64,000 bases of DNA from Galdieria sulphuraria. Taxonomy: Eukaryota > Rhodophyta > Bangiophyceae > Galdieriales > Galdieriaceae. Position 1 is the first letter of the stretch, and each line of letters starts with the position of its first letter. The position numbers were made by a program, and so were the translations under genes. The notes beneath the pieces are model-generated. The model made no database searches. It worked only from the letters and a program-made list of their open reading frames with translations, and was not told the DNA's origin. The stretch spans positions 141,376-205,375 of the forward strand of contig NW_005178447.1 of assembly GCF_000341285.1 (NCBI RefSeq). Direction: 5' to 3'. This document shows, in pieces, positions 10,735 to 21,729 of the stretch.

Positions 10735-13649
10735 ATGTTAGAACCCTATCGGACGCTCGGCCTAGTCAATGGCAATACCGCCAAACCCTTCTTGCAACGC
10801 CGTTCTACAGAATACTTTATCACTTGTGCAATAGACTCAGTCTTACAGTTGTATGATATATCCAAATTGAGATTAAAAGGATGTTCTCCTATTCTCGTTT
10901 GTGGTGATACAGAGACCGTCATTAAGAGCATAGTCTGCTGGAAAGATTGGACGTATGTCGCTTCCTTCGATACCATTTTGGTATTTTATCGCTTGCAATT
11001 GAAGGAGAATTGGAAGGAACATACGAAAGAAATTTCTCACTTGTTAATATTTGGTACTGTGCTGCTAAGTGTTTCTTCTGCAGAACAAAGAGTCATTGTG
11101 TGGGATCTGACTTCACATGAGAAAGTTGCAGAGTTTTATTTATCCGTAGGCTTTGTAGTTACTTGTGTTGAACATCCAGAAACGTAAGAGATTGTTGGTT
11201 TCAAGTTGAACTGTCCTGTACTTACCCTTTGTTCAGTTATCTCAACAAAGTATTATTAGCAAGTGAACAAGGTCATTTGCAGCTTTGGAACGTACGCTCT
11301 TGTCGCTTGCTTTATGAATATGAAAGTTTTGGTTCTACTATTACGAGTATGCGTTCTACGCCAGCTCTTGATATTGTCGCTTTGGGTCTCGCAGACGGCC
11401 GTACAATATTATTCCACCTTAAAAGAAACCAAACCGTCATGGAATTTTTTCACCAGAAAAGTAATCAAAATGTGAATACGAGTCTCTCAAGGAATCATCT
11501 TTCTATGGATCAAATGCCTTTTGATGGCTGTCCTGTATTGGATATTGCGTTTCGTTCCGATGGCTATTCTGAAATGGCAGTTTCTTATTCTGATGGTTCC
11601 ATCGTATTCTTTGATTTGAAGCAAAGAGAAGTAAAATACAAGTTAAGCAAAGTTCATTTAGGAGGTGCTTGGTTTATCCAGTATTTACTTGGTGAACCTT
11701 TGTTGGTAACTGCTGGACAACGAGATAATTGCATCAAAGTTCATATATCAGATAGAGTTATGGAACCTCCCAGACTATTGCGTTTTAGAGAAGGACATAT
11801 GATGCCTCCCATTCGTTTACGTTTTGCAGCAGATAATCCTCGAATACTTCTTTCTTGTAGTATAGATCGAGAGTTGCGCCTCATATCCCTATTTCGAGAT
11901 GCCCAAAGTAAAGGACTTTCACAACAAGTATCATCTTTGATTGGAGGAAAGAGAAAGAGAAAGCATTTAAGGAAACAAAAAGGAATAGAAATTGGAGCTC
12001 CTTTGCGCATTCAAGAAGATGTTCGAGGCATACTTCCTCGCATTTGTGCGATTGCAGTAGGATCTCTTAGAGCTCGAGATGCTGAATTTGCAGATATTGT
12101 TACCTGTCATGAAGGTTGTTTGGAAGCATATTGTTGGAAATTGGAAAATGGTACTCTTACTCATAAAGTGTTATCCAGAAAGCTATTAACAAAGGATGCC
12201 TTTCATAAGAATTCTGTTGGAAAGAAGAAGCATTCGGGATATCGTTTAGAACAAGCTAATTGTGTTGCAATATCTCCATGTGGGAATTTCGCATCTATTG
12301 GTACCGATTTAGGAATGTTGGACTTGTACAATCTACAATCAGGTTCATATAGAAGTTCCTGGACAGATGATCAGTGCTCTTCAAGAGCTCATTTACTTGC
12401 AGTTACTGGGGTTGAATTTGATAATCTTGGTGAGACACTTGTTTCTGGAAGTATCGATGGGTTGTTGAAGTTTTGGAGTCGACAGGAACTCAAGTTGTTG
12501 TATACCATAGAAATAGGCATTCCTATTGTGCAAGTCGTTTGGGGTTATGTTTGCAATTTGTTAGCCATACTTTGTGATAATTTTGAAATTCATTTGGTTG
12601 ATCCTGAAACGAAACAACTTGCTCGTCGTTTTATAGGGCATCAAGGTCCTTTAACGGATGCTCAATTTTCGGGAGATGGATACTTTTTATTATCGTCATC
12701 TTTAGATGGAAGTTTAAGAGTTTGGAATATTCAGTTGGGTCGGTGTGTGGATATATTTGAATTTGAACACGCTCCTATTTCTATTGCTTTTTCTCCCAAC
12801 AATGACTTTATTGCAACTTGTCATTCCAACTGTATAGGCATTGCATTGTGGTCTAATCAACATCATTTCAAAACAAATGCAGTCGAAAGCCATTCTTCCG
12901 TTATAACAAACTCAAAAGAACTTTTAGGTAGACTTCCACATATTGGAGAATTTCAATGGCGTTCTCCATTGTCCATTCAGAATACTCTTCAGGATCATCT
13001 TAATAGGATGCCAAAGAAGGAGAATTTATCATCTTTTACTTTATCAGGAAAACCTCTCCATTATTTACTTACTCTTGTGAATTGGGATATTGTGAAGAAA
13101 CGTAGTCAGCCACAACAACCAGTGAAGAAACAAGCAGAGGCACCTTTCTTTCTATCATCTCATGTATTGGGAAAGGAATCTACTTTGGATACTTTTCATT
13201 CTACTGAAAATATGCATCAGAAAATGAGTGATCATAACGCTTACAGTTTGACCGCATCTCAGTTGATGGCATGCCTTTATCAAGGAGGAGATATGGATAA
13301 TCTAAATGATGGCATTCGAGATGAAGAAGCTTTGCAACTGTTGAGAAAAATGAATCCAACGAGCATTGAGTTGGAAGTGGAAGGATTGAAAGACTATGAT
13401 AATGGCAAAGAATGTCGTTTGTTTTTAGAATTTCTCATTCGTCAGTTGCATGCTAGGAGAGATGTCGATCTTATAGAATCTGTATTAGCAGTATTTCTCA
13501 AAAAACGAGGTTTAGAACTTATTTCTTTCGCAGAAATAGGTAAAGAGTTCCATGAAGCCTTACAAGTACAAACCGAGGTAATGGACCAATTGGAATCTCT
13601 TTTAGATGAAATCGATGGATGGACCGATGGATTGTCATGGATTTCTTAA
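10735..13649 (+). CDS. UTP21: UTP21/WDR36, WD40 subunit of the SSU processome
   Basis: Component of the UtpB complex in the U3 snoRNP/small-subunit processome, needed for 18S rRNA processing in the nucleolus. Two exons, 10735-11183 and 11237-13649, give 953 aa, almost exactly the family length. The N-terminal two thirds contain many WD40 blades (for example LWNVRSC, VTGVEFDNLGETLVSGSIDGLLKFW, SLDGSLRVWNI), and the last ~220 residues form the Utp21-specific C-terminal domain ending in WTDGLSW. A basic stretch (GGKRKRKHLRKQKG) lies in a loop between the two propellers. The start used is the first in-frame ATG and gives the family N-terminus LGLVNGNTAKPF. Highly confident. Confidence 0.92.
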
Positions 13650-13725
13650 TTGTCTGGAAGGAACGCATTCCAACCCATTATTTTGATTGGAATGAAAGAA
13701 TCATTATAAGAAAGAATAATATAAT

Positions 13726-14382
13726 ATGGACCAAGAACAGACAAAGTTCCGGGTAACTTGTTATAAACCAGTAAACACTATGACTACTTTCTCTCCTACT
13801 ACTCTAGCTCCGTATACGCTTGTCAAGGTGATAGGAAATAACCGAACAAAGAGTCTTTGGATTGGTCAGTTGGGTTTGGTTGTGGGTCATCATGCATTGG
13901 GTGGTTGGCACAAAGTATTCTTAGACTTGAATAATAACAAGCCTATAGTGAAGATACAAAGAAACGCACTGAGAGTAGTGTATTCGCATGATAAATGGGA
14001 AAACTTGTTCAATCAACTAAAACAATATCGAAGATGGATATCGGAGAAAAACAAAAAACAAGCGATTCCCAAAAAACCAAAGCCTTATCAGTCGATATCA
14101 TTTTCTGCTTCCGATTTAGGTTGTTTTTCTAAAAGTTTCATTTGGGAGAAGAATAGTTTCAGTCCAACTGCAACTAGGCATACTTGTCTTTCTTATGACT
14201 GTTTGGAAAGATTATCCGATAGTTCATTGGAAAAATATTGTATACAGTTTCATCTTCCTTTGGAGAAAGGATATAAAAGACAACAACTCATCAACACTAT
14301 CTTGAATCATTTTCAACAACAGTTCAGTGTAAACGAAGAGGATACGATTGTAAACTTTCTTTCCATGATAATGAAAACATAA
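13726..14382 (+). CDS. SAP30-like candidate chromatin protein
   Basis: Single-exon gene coding for 218 aa. The C-terminal third (about residues 160-200: CLERLSDSSLEKYCIQFHL followed by GYKRQQLINTILNHF) resembles the Sin3-binding fold of SAP30 proteins, where a helix ending in a Leu-x-x-Tyr pattern is followed by a QLIxxIxxHF helix. The central part has GGWHKVFL followed about ten residues later by QRNALRVV, the look of a small beta-barrel chromatin module. On that basis it may be a subunit of a Sin3 histone-deacetylase complex, in the nucleus. This is inference from short motifs, not a firm family match. It lies 76 bases downstream of UTP21 on the same strand. Confidence 0.55.
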   Translation: MDQEQTKFRVTCYKPVNTMTTFSPTTLAPYTLVKVIGNNRTKSLWIGQLGLVVGHHALGGWHKVFLDLNNNKPIVKIQRNALRVVYSHDKWENLFNQLKQYRRWISEKNKKQAIPKKPKPYQSISFSASDLGCFSKSFIWEKNSFSPTATRHTCLSYDCLERLSDSSLEKYCIQFHLPLEKGYKRQQLINTILNHFQQQFSVNEEDTIVNFLSMIMKT

Positions 14383-14426
14383 AGACAAACACATATTGCT
14401 TTATGAAGTGTATCATTTCCTTTCGA

Positions 14427-15537
14427 TTAAGAATTGACAGCTAAATTCCAATACTCTTTGGTATCACAAACGATTTGTTGTTTATCCAATGTGGCAAGTT
14501 GTTGCATCATTTCGGTTGTTAATGCAAAGCCACAATCAAAGTTTTCTTCTATTCTTTTGGGTGTAACACTTTTGCAAGATTCGGTTACTTTTGATTTCAT
14601 AAACATATATATATGATTTTACTTACCTTTTAGGTATCACAGAAACTCCTTTATTGCGAGCCCAAGCCAAACAAACTTGAGCAGGAGTCTTTCCAAGTTG
14701 TTGTGCTATTTTCTGAACGAGAGGATCTTGCAAAGGTCCCATTCTACCACTTCCCAAAGGTGAATATGCAGTTACATGAATATTATGTTTGGCACAAAAG
14801 GCTCTCAAATCTTCTTGTTGATTGTAAATGTGCATTTCTATTTGATTCACTGCGGGTTGAATCTGTCGTGAATTGAGTCTTTCTCTGGGACAATGAAGTA
14901 TTCAAGACATACGAACCTCACAATAAGTCATCAAGTCCAACAACTCGACAATATGAAAATTGGATACTCCAATATTCTTCACGAGTCCACTATGCACCAA
15001 AGACTCCATCGCTTGCCAAGTCTCTTTCAAAGATACACTAACAAGTCGAGGCTTTCTGTTGGAGTCAAGTGGCATAGCAATATCTCCTGTAATAGGAAGT
15101 CCAGTATATTCAAAAGCAACTGGCCAATGCTGATAACCACATAACTTGTAAGAATATTCTCTTAAACGAGGCCATTCATAACTTACCACAAGATACAAGT
15201 CCAAGTATTCCAATCCCAAATCGCTCAAGGTCTGTTTACAAGCAGCAACGACGTGCTCCTTCTTATGACAAGTGTTCCATAGTTTGGAAGTGACAAATAA
15301 ATCCTCTCTTTTACACTTTCCACTGGAAAAGATGGTTTGAAAAACTCGACCAATTTCTTTCTCGTTACAATAAGCAGCAGCACAGTCAATATGACGATAA
15401 CCAGTCTGAACAGCAAGATCAACTGCTTCTCCTACAACTCCAGGTTCAGCTTTCCAGGTACCAAAACCTATCATAGGTATATCATGTCCAGTATAGCGGC
15501 TACCTGAATAGAGTTTGGCTGATAAACTACTCGTCAT
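14427..15537 (-). CDS. Aldo-keto reductase
   Basis: NADPH-dependent reductase of the AKR superfamily, cytosolic, reducing aldehydes or sugar carbonyls. Four exons in gene order, 15537-15187, 15129-14917, 14862-14627 and 14568-14427, give 313 aa, the family length. The catalytic tetrad is visible: Asp in GYRHIDCAAAY, Tyr in CNEKEIG's preceding AAAYC, Lys in VTSKLWN, and His in LVHWPVAF; the last is created across the first intron. PAVNQIE, AYSPLGSGRMG and VIPKSVTPKRIEEN (spliced) are the usual substrate and cofactor motifs. The second intron has a weak donor (GTTCGT), chosen because it yields CEIQPAVNQIE. Mannose-6-phosphate or aldose reductase activity is possible; the substrate cannot be read from sequence. 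It shares a 119-base divergent promoter with the next gene. Confidence 0.9.
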
Positions 15538-15656
15538 GACAATTGATAACAATACTCCAAAATGACGCCCTTACATGACTTGTCCACGAGTCAACTGTTA
15601 TAGACTTGGTGAGGGAAGAAGAGATCGGTTGCTGTTGGTAACGATATTGTGAGACG

Positions 15657-17181
15657 ATGAGTTGGAAAGAAGAGCAATCTCCTTTATTATCTATCAACTT
15701 GAGTCCTCCTAAAAATATAAAGAGTAAGGCTTGTATGTGGACGTGAGGAAAAAGAATAAAGTGTGTTACTAGTTGCGTCGTTCGAACAAGGAAGAAGAAC
15801 AGGTGCACCCCAAATATCCGTACGAAGTGATGCAACGAAAATGAAAGTAACTGAGTGTTATAGAATAGGATACAATTGCTTCTCGTAGAGCTGCATATGG
15901 TGGAAAGAAAAGACTGGAACGTTTACGAGCACCTGTTGAAACGGGACAGGAAATGCCTTGGACAGGAAGACTCAGGTTGGAGCTATTGAGATGAATAACT
16001 TTTTGAATCTGAAGATATTATCTTTTTCTTTGTAGTGTCTATTGTACTTGCAATACTTATTCTCTCCGTGATCTATTTGGAAACTTGTTAAACAAATATC
16101 CTGAAGGTGCTCGAAGGTTTGGTACTCGTGACGTTGTCCATTTGAGGTTGGTTGAGTTTGGTTACCACTTAGCCTTTGTCATGGCCAAGTTGTGAATAGA
16201 CTTCCTAGAATAGATGGCCAAGACGGTGAAGACGACGCTGTTTGGTGGGTAGGAATTGAAGACCCTCGTGGTTCCGACGTTTTCTTTTTTTCATATGGAG
16301 TTGTGGTGCTATGGGGACTTTCAGAAGGTGCTGAATGGCAGTTGTTAGATTGGTTGAAAAATTTTGAAAATGGTCGTCTTGAAGGAGAAGCCGAGAAGGA
16401 ATTTCTCGTTTATAGTTATGATCAATTTTCAGTGAGTGCCCAAAGATACTTCTGAGTGTATTTTCAACTACAAGTGTATTAGGAAGAGGAACTTGCGAAA
16501 GTCTTAGAAGATCAAGTTTGCCTTTCTTCTTTGCTTTCCGATGAGACTTTGGTTCGTGTGAAACTTGCCTTGTCACATGGAGCAGCACAGTCAACCAAAC
16601 TGGGAGCTTTTGAGACTGCTATTGATAATGTGATTGATAGAACTCAGGTATTTTTGCTTTGAAATGAATATGGAGCTAGTCATAATGGTAACTATTTTTT
16701 ATTTTAAAGGCATTACCAGCACAAATGGCAAATCAAGGCAAACTGAATATTAGTCAACGAGAACTGTTAAAGCTTAGTGGAGAACTTTATATGTATAAGG
16801 CTTATATTCATTTGCAATCGGATGTTTTGGATATTCCAGGTATTTTAACGAGTATATGAGTGCTTTGTTCCATCTCAATGAACGGAATAGATTGGTTTTG
16901 GGATAATGAAGATGTTGAACCTTTGTATGGAAAGATGGCAAGATATTTAGATATCAAACCTCGTGTCAATGTACTCAATACTCGTTTAGAAACTATCAAT
17001 TCAATGTGAGTTGAAAGCGTAGTACGTAGAAGTGGAAATAACTTGTTTTAGGTATGATTTATTTCGAACAGAGTTACATGTTCGTACTGACCAAAGATTG
17101 GAGTGGATAATCATTTGGCTTATTGTTATCGAAGTAGTTTTACAAGTTTTTGGCATGTTTATAGGAGTGACCACGATATGA
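15657..17181 (+). CDS. RMND1/Rmd1-like (DUF155) protein
   Basis: Member of the DUF155 family (human RMND1, yeast Rmd1/Rmd8/Sif2-like), associated with mitochondrial translation or with membrane sites in yeast. Nine small exons (15657-15723, 15773-15819, 15869-15975, 16036-16146, 16200-16431, 16483-16647, 16710-16839, 16891-17005, 17052-17181) give 367 aa. Family landmarks: the beta strand VYCTCNTYSLRDL, the core DVFFFSYGVVVLWG, the helix QGKLNISQRELLKLSGELY, IPDWFWDNEDVEPLY, and a C-terminal transmembrane segment after RTDQRLEWIIIW. The first three exons are the least certain: they join a Ser/Pro-rich leader to a basic stretch and depend on a GTACGA donor. No single exon exceeds 80 codons. 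Confidence 0.82.
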
Positions 17182-17190
17182 ATAAATGAA

Positions 17191-17214
17191 ATATATATAT
17201 ATATATATATATAT
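17191..17214. repeat. AT dinucleotide microsatellite
   Basis: About twelve AT units just 3' of the RMND1-like stop codon. Similar AT runs sit in introns at about 4459-4478, 18748-18766 and 21711-21729. Confidence 0.9.
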
Positions 17215-17469
17215 GCTATGCTAGTTGTGTTTTATTCTAGTTATTTTCTTATGACTCATTATGGATGTATAACATTTTTAGACTTTTTAAAATAGCTAGT
17301 ATGCAGATTGGTATAATGATGGAAAAGGATGTTTTTGCCAAGAAGAATGATCGATTGATTGAGGGTGCGTAAAGATGTCCCTTTGGAAATCTCTCCACAA
17401 AAGATTTTTTAAGAGAATTTGTCATATCCTTCTTTTATAGCTTCTGTTTGATTATTTGTGGGGCGTCGA

Positions 17470-18177
17470 ATGTTGGATGCAGTCTCACCATTTGGAGTCG
17501 TGAGATATTCATCCTTGTACAATGGAAATAGGAGAAGAAATAATAAAAAGTTACAGGATGGAAAATATGATTATCATAAAGAATTAGAAGAAAGGTCAGG
17601 GTATTTGGATACTATTCCCGAGGAAACCAGGGTGAAGGAGGCCCTCAAGTTGGAGGAGGAACCAACTTTGGAAGAGTGTTCCTGTCCGTTATCACAACAA
17701 CAGATATGTAAAGAAGAAGAACAGTTTGTGAAAACTCAAGAAAAGGGATATAAGTGGTCACAGAGGACCACCGAAGGTCGTAGTGTATGGACTGATCGAT
17801 TGGAACTGGAAGAGGAGACACTAGCAGCCCCCCAAACGAGGATAAACCTAGTTTCTCAAGCAGTTGATATAACACGGAATACAATCTACTCTATCTCAGA
17901 GGATAGTTATGGCAATAATGAGAGGAAAGAACCGTTATCACCTTCGACAGATTGGCAAGGATGGTTGTTATTACCCAAGGTATCTATGCTTGTGTATATA
18001 GATATATATTGTATATCTGAATACTCTTTGTGTTATTAGATCAAATCTTTGGCACTTGATTTTCTACTATGCTACATTGAAGGTGTTACTCTTCGTCCAG
18101 AAACCATTCAAATGATAAGAAGGAAATATACTAATAGCAACGGGAAGGAAACGTTTAAGAAGAAGAAAAACAACTAA
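17470..18177 (+). CDS. Uncharacterised protein, 215 aa
   Basis: Two exons, 17470-17979 and 18040-18177, joined in phase 0 by a GTATCT...TTAG intron. I do not recognise the family. The protein is rich in Glu and Gln with a charged middle region. The only conserved-looking block is at the C-terminus, WQGWLLLPK joined to IKSLALDFLLCYIEG and ending in a strongly basic tail. This looks like a small folded helical domain after a disordered leader. The start chosen is the first ATG of the open stretch; an upstream leader exon within 17300-17360 is possible but not supported. Confidence 0.5.
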
Positions 18178-18411
18178 GTATGGTTTGTTGTGAGTGTATT
18201 ATGTTGTGGGAAAGAGGGTTGATTGGAAATGCTCTGTAGACAAACATCTGTTGTTGTATTATTATATGAAATAGTTGATAATATTGTTTGTAAGGATTGT
18301 TGATAAATGTACTTTTGAACCACCGACCTTTGAAAGTATTGTTTTTCCAGTTGAGAAGAAGAATATTCATTTGGCCTTATTTCCATTTTCCCTTAAGCGT
18401 TGGTGAAGAAG

Positions 18412-18834
18412 ATGAGTGCCACTGCAGCCACGGGTCAATATTCAAGCTTATTAACCGTAAGTTGGTTATACACATTCAATATGGTTCGAATATGAACAAA
18501 AGAAAACCCTTAGTTTCTAAGAATTGGCGCCTTTGTGTTTGGGGTAGCAGCGGGTTTTGGAAGTGCAGTGAGTTGTATATTCCTCTTAGAGTGAAAGATA
18601 TATTCAAGTTGGTATTCTAGTCTGCTGAGCATCGTAAAAGAGAGAAAATCTTGATTTCTAAAGTTCGTGAACGAGATGCCAAAATTGAATCGTTGGAAAG
18701 TGAACTTAAGCAGTTGAAAGGTATTTGGGTTATATAAAGTCTTCGATATTATATATATATATATATTTGTTGTAGGGGAAATACCAGTCTCTACAGGTGA
18801 TCCGGTTCAAGATTGGTTGAACCAATTGGAATAA
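18412..18834 (+). CDS. Small membrane protein, possible ATP synthase subunit e
   Basis: Four tiny exons, 18412-18456, 18514-18567, 18621-18720 and 18776-18834, all with GT-AG junctions, give 85 aa. Residues 16-33 form one hydrophobic segment with glycine spacing (GAFVFGVAAGFGSA), followed by a strongly charged helix (about residues 34-66, HRKREKILISKVRERDAKIE) likely to form a coiled coil. This size and layout match mitochondrial ATP synthase subunit e, whose GxxxG helix helps dimerise the enzyme in the inner membrane. The match is structural rather than by a diagnostic motif, so another small inner-membrane protein is possible. The exon structure itself is well supported because every phase agrees. 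Confidence 0.55.
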
Positions 18835-18906
18835 GAACTTATGTAGAAGAACTGTTCTTGTCAACTATTCTTATCATATGAAAATAAACAGTTGTGACCA
18901 ACATTT

Positions 18907-19827
18907 ATGAATAGTTTTATTATTGAAAGGAAGGAGTGGTTGGACTACTTTTATACTTTTCCAGTTACTTGTTTGGTCATAGCCATATGCATTATTGTTT
19001 GGTAAAAGGAAACACTCCTTTTATTTTCCTAAACTTGACAAGTCTTCTTTAGGTTGGTTATTACTTATAAAGGTTGGTCCTATTATGATGTTGGTTGTAA
19101 CTACGATTGCGTGATTGTGGACAAAGAAACTTGGCGATGGATTTCCTCTACTCTTTCACATATTTCGTTGATGCACCTGATCCTGAATATGTATAGTTTA
19201 TGGTAAGTTGCTTTATGGATTGTCAAAGGGATTGTATACATTGAGAAGCAAGGAATTTGAGCTGGATGGAACAACGATTGGGTTCCTTGGTATATTTGAC
19301 TTGGAACGTTGTGATTGCTTTCTTATCAACTTGTGTTACTTTGTTTATCAACTACTTGCAATTAACTGTTTTTCATTCTGAGCAAGTACGACACGTATAT
19401 CTCGTTGGTTACTCTGCAGTACTATTTGGTCTATTTGTTATTGCCAGTCAACATATAAAAGTTGCAAGGATTTGGATATTAGATGAAGTTTTGATTTCGC
19501 CTATTTGGATACCTTTTATTTCTTTGGGAGTTGTAACTTTATTGGTTCCTGAAGCTAGTTTTGTAGGTAAGTAGAAAGTCCATTTCATATTCATCTGAAG
19601 AATATCTTTTAGGCCATTGTAGTGGAATTCTGATAGGGTAAGTCATTTCTGGTGAGTCTTTTTATACAAAATGAACATTAGATTGGGCAAGGTTTCTTAT
19701 CTGTTTAGATAAGTACAATGACTGGTTTCAGTTGCCATGGTGTTGGATATGGTTGTTAGGAATAGGATGGACAACATTCATAACGATGCCTTGGACTATT
19801 CAAAGAAATCGATTTATTCGAATATAA
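18907..19827 (+). CDS. Rhomboid-family intramembrane protease
   Basis: Five exons (18907-19001, 19053-19202, 19253-19566, 19613-19637, 19692-19827) give 239 aa with about six hydrophobic segments. Rhomboid landmarks: HISLMHLILNMYSLW (the HxxxxHxxxN motif), LGSLVYL, the serine motif VGYSAVLFG, and the catalytic-histidine motif GHCSGILIG, which is built across a 25-base micro-exon (19613-19637). The order and spacing fit the RHBDL4/plant RBL subgroup, which cleaves membrane proteins in ER or organelle membranes. The residue after the catalytic serine is Ala rather than the usual Gly. The stop codon lies 10 bases from that of the convergent ketopantoate reductase gene. Confidence 0.85.
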
Positions 19828-19837
19828 AATATTTTCT

Positions 19838-20956
19838 TCACTCGTTCATATTTTCTTTACGATGCTCATATTTCTTACGATTGGCAATCTCAGTTGGCAA
19901 TAAAATGGCATAAATGGCACTTAAATAAGGAGTACTTACTCCATATTTATGTCCTTGTCTCACAACTGCACCCACTTGCCACTCTAATTCGGAAGGTTTG
20001 CCACCAGCAATATCACGAAACATACTTGGTGTTGCACTATCCTTCACATGATGTACCAAATAGTCAATAGATGAACGAACGACTTCTCTACCAATCATAA
20101 TTCCTCGAGCTTTAGCAACATCTACCACTTCATTCATACAATTCTCTACCAAAGCCAAAGTTTCTGGTATACTTCTCAATTGGCCCAAATTACAACGTGC
20201 TGCTGAACAAACACCGGAATAGGCTGCCATGACTGTCAACTTTCTATACATATTCTGTAAAACGTCCTGATGTATAATTAATCGAGTCTCTTTGGCACCA
20301 ACAAAGGCATATTCTAATTTCCTCAACTGCTCCAAAACAAAAGGAGCAGAATCAGTCAACATACCCGTTCCATAAATGGTAGGACTTATGTCTAATGGAA
20401 ATACAATATATCATGAATACTATTATTATTATTCCACTTTTGACCAACCTTCATGTAAAATAACTCCAGGTGTCGATATATATGCCAATACTTGAACATA
20501 ACCTCCCACCACTCGTTGTGAACCAACCACTTTGGCCAATACTTCTGGAGCTTCCACTCCGTTCTGTGTAGGAAGAGCAATGGTCTTTTCACTAAATAAA
20601 GGTAACACTGCTTCCGCTGCTGCAGCTAATTGGTCCATTTTACAAGTAAATATCACTGCGTCTACTGGAGTTGTGGCAGTCTTTAATACACTTTCTACGG
20701 TATCCCCAATACTATCTAACTGTGGATTGCAATCACCATCAATACTCTTTAAAATGATGCGGTTATCATTCTCTTGAATTGCTTTCAAGTGAGGTCCTCT
20801 AGCGATGACGTGGACATAGCTGTGTCCACACTCTGCCAACCTTGCAGCCAAATAACCACCCACACCTCCAGCACCAAATATAACCACTCTAGGTTTCTCT
20901 GTTACACTGGCGTTGTACAAGTTATTATTCGTATCTTCCTTTTGAGTATCGCCCAT
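19838..20956 (-). CDS. 2-dehydropantoate 2-reductase (ketopantoate reductase)
   Basis: Reduces ketopantoate to pantoate with NADPH in pantothenate and CoA synthesis. Exons 20956-20449 and 20391-19838 give 353 aa. The Rossmann motif FGAGGVGGYLAARL is near residue 28, the catalytic lysine is in FTCKMDQL, QNGVEA is the usual active-site loop, and the second exon carries KLTVMAAYSG and the substrate-binding Glu in PSELEWQ. The donor chosen (GTTGGT) gives a 57-base intron and an uninterrupted frame; a stop codon in the intron excludes read-through. The length is somewhat above bacterial PanE, and there is no clear organelle signal. Confidence 0.9.
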
Positions 20957-21126
20957 AACTTTTACTTTCTATCCACCAACACAACCAACTCTTTACCAAG
21001 AAAATGACAACTCCATCCTATGGACTCATTATTTCTTCTGGAAATCCTTTGGAAATGTGCATTTGTAGGTGAATTTCTTATCCAATCTTTTCAGAAACAA
21101 GAATATGTCGAGTATACTTGTATTTA

Positions 21127-21692
21127 TTAATCCAAGTCTTCTTCTCCCCATTCTAAACCACTACTGCTAGTAGCACCAAAACCACTTGGATAACTCATGA
21201 GGTTTCCAGGGTCTTCCATTTCCGATATATCAGCACTCACCAACTCCACATCAAAAATAAGCAAAGCATTAGGAGGCAATACATCACCAAACAATTCATT
21301 CATTCCATTTGAAGCGTCGGGATGCACATAAAGAGTTCGATCTTCTCCTTCTCTCATTCCCTCAATACCTTTTCTCAATGCATAAGGTGCATTGGTTAAA
21401 GATAATGTCAATGGATGGACGACTTCTCCACTTTCATCAGCAGGAGGACAAGAAAAGAATACACGACCATCTAATAATCGACCTTGGAGAATAATCATCA
21501 CATTAGAATCCTTATGAGCTGCAGGTGCCTGAGTATCTGGAGTGGTTTCTCCAGACTCCCAAACAATCTTTCCCGACTCAATCACATGAATATCGGTGTC
21601 ATTGGCAATTTCTTCAAAAAACTGATTAGCTTCCTTCCAATTGACTTGAGAAACAAACTCTTGAGCAACCTATTCTCATCATCAATACGTAG

Positions 21693-21729
<37 letters not shown>

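Noticed and set aside
17305-17375. Possible leader exon for the uncharacterised 215-aa protein
   Set aside because: A short ATG frame exists but no GT donor joins it in phase to the main exon.
18297-18620. 107-codon frame over the small-protein gene
   Set aside because: It runs through two predicted introns in the wrong frame; the four-exon gene explains the region better.
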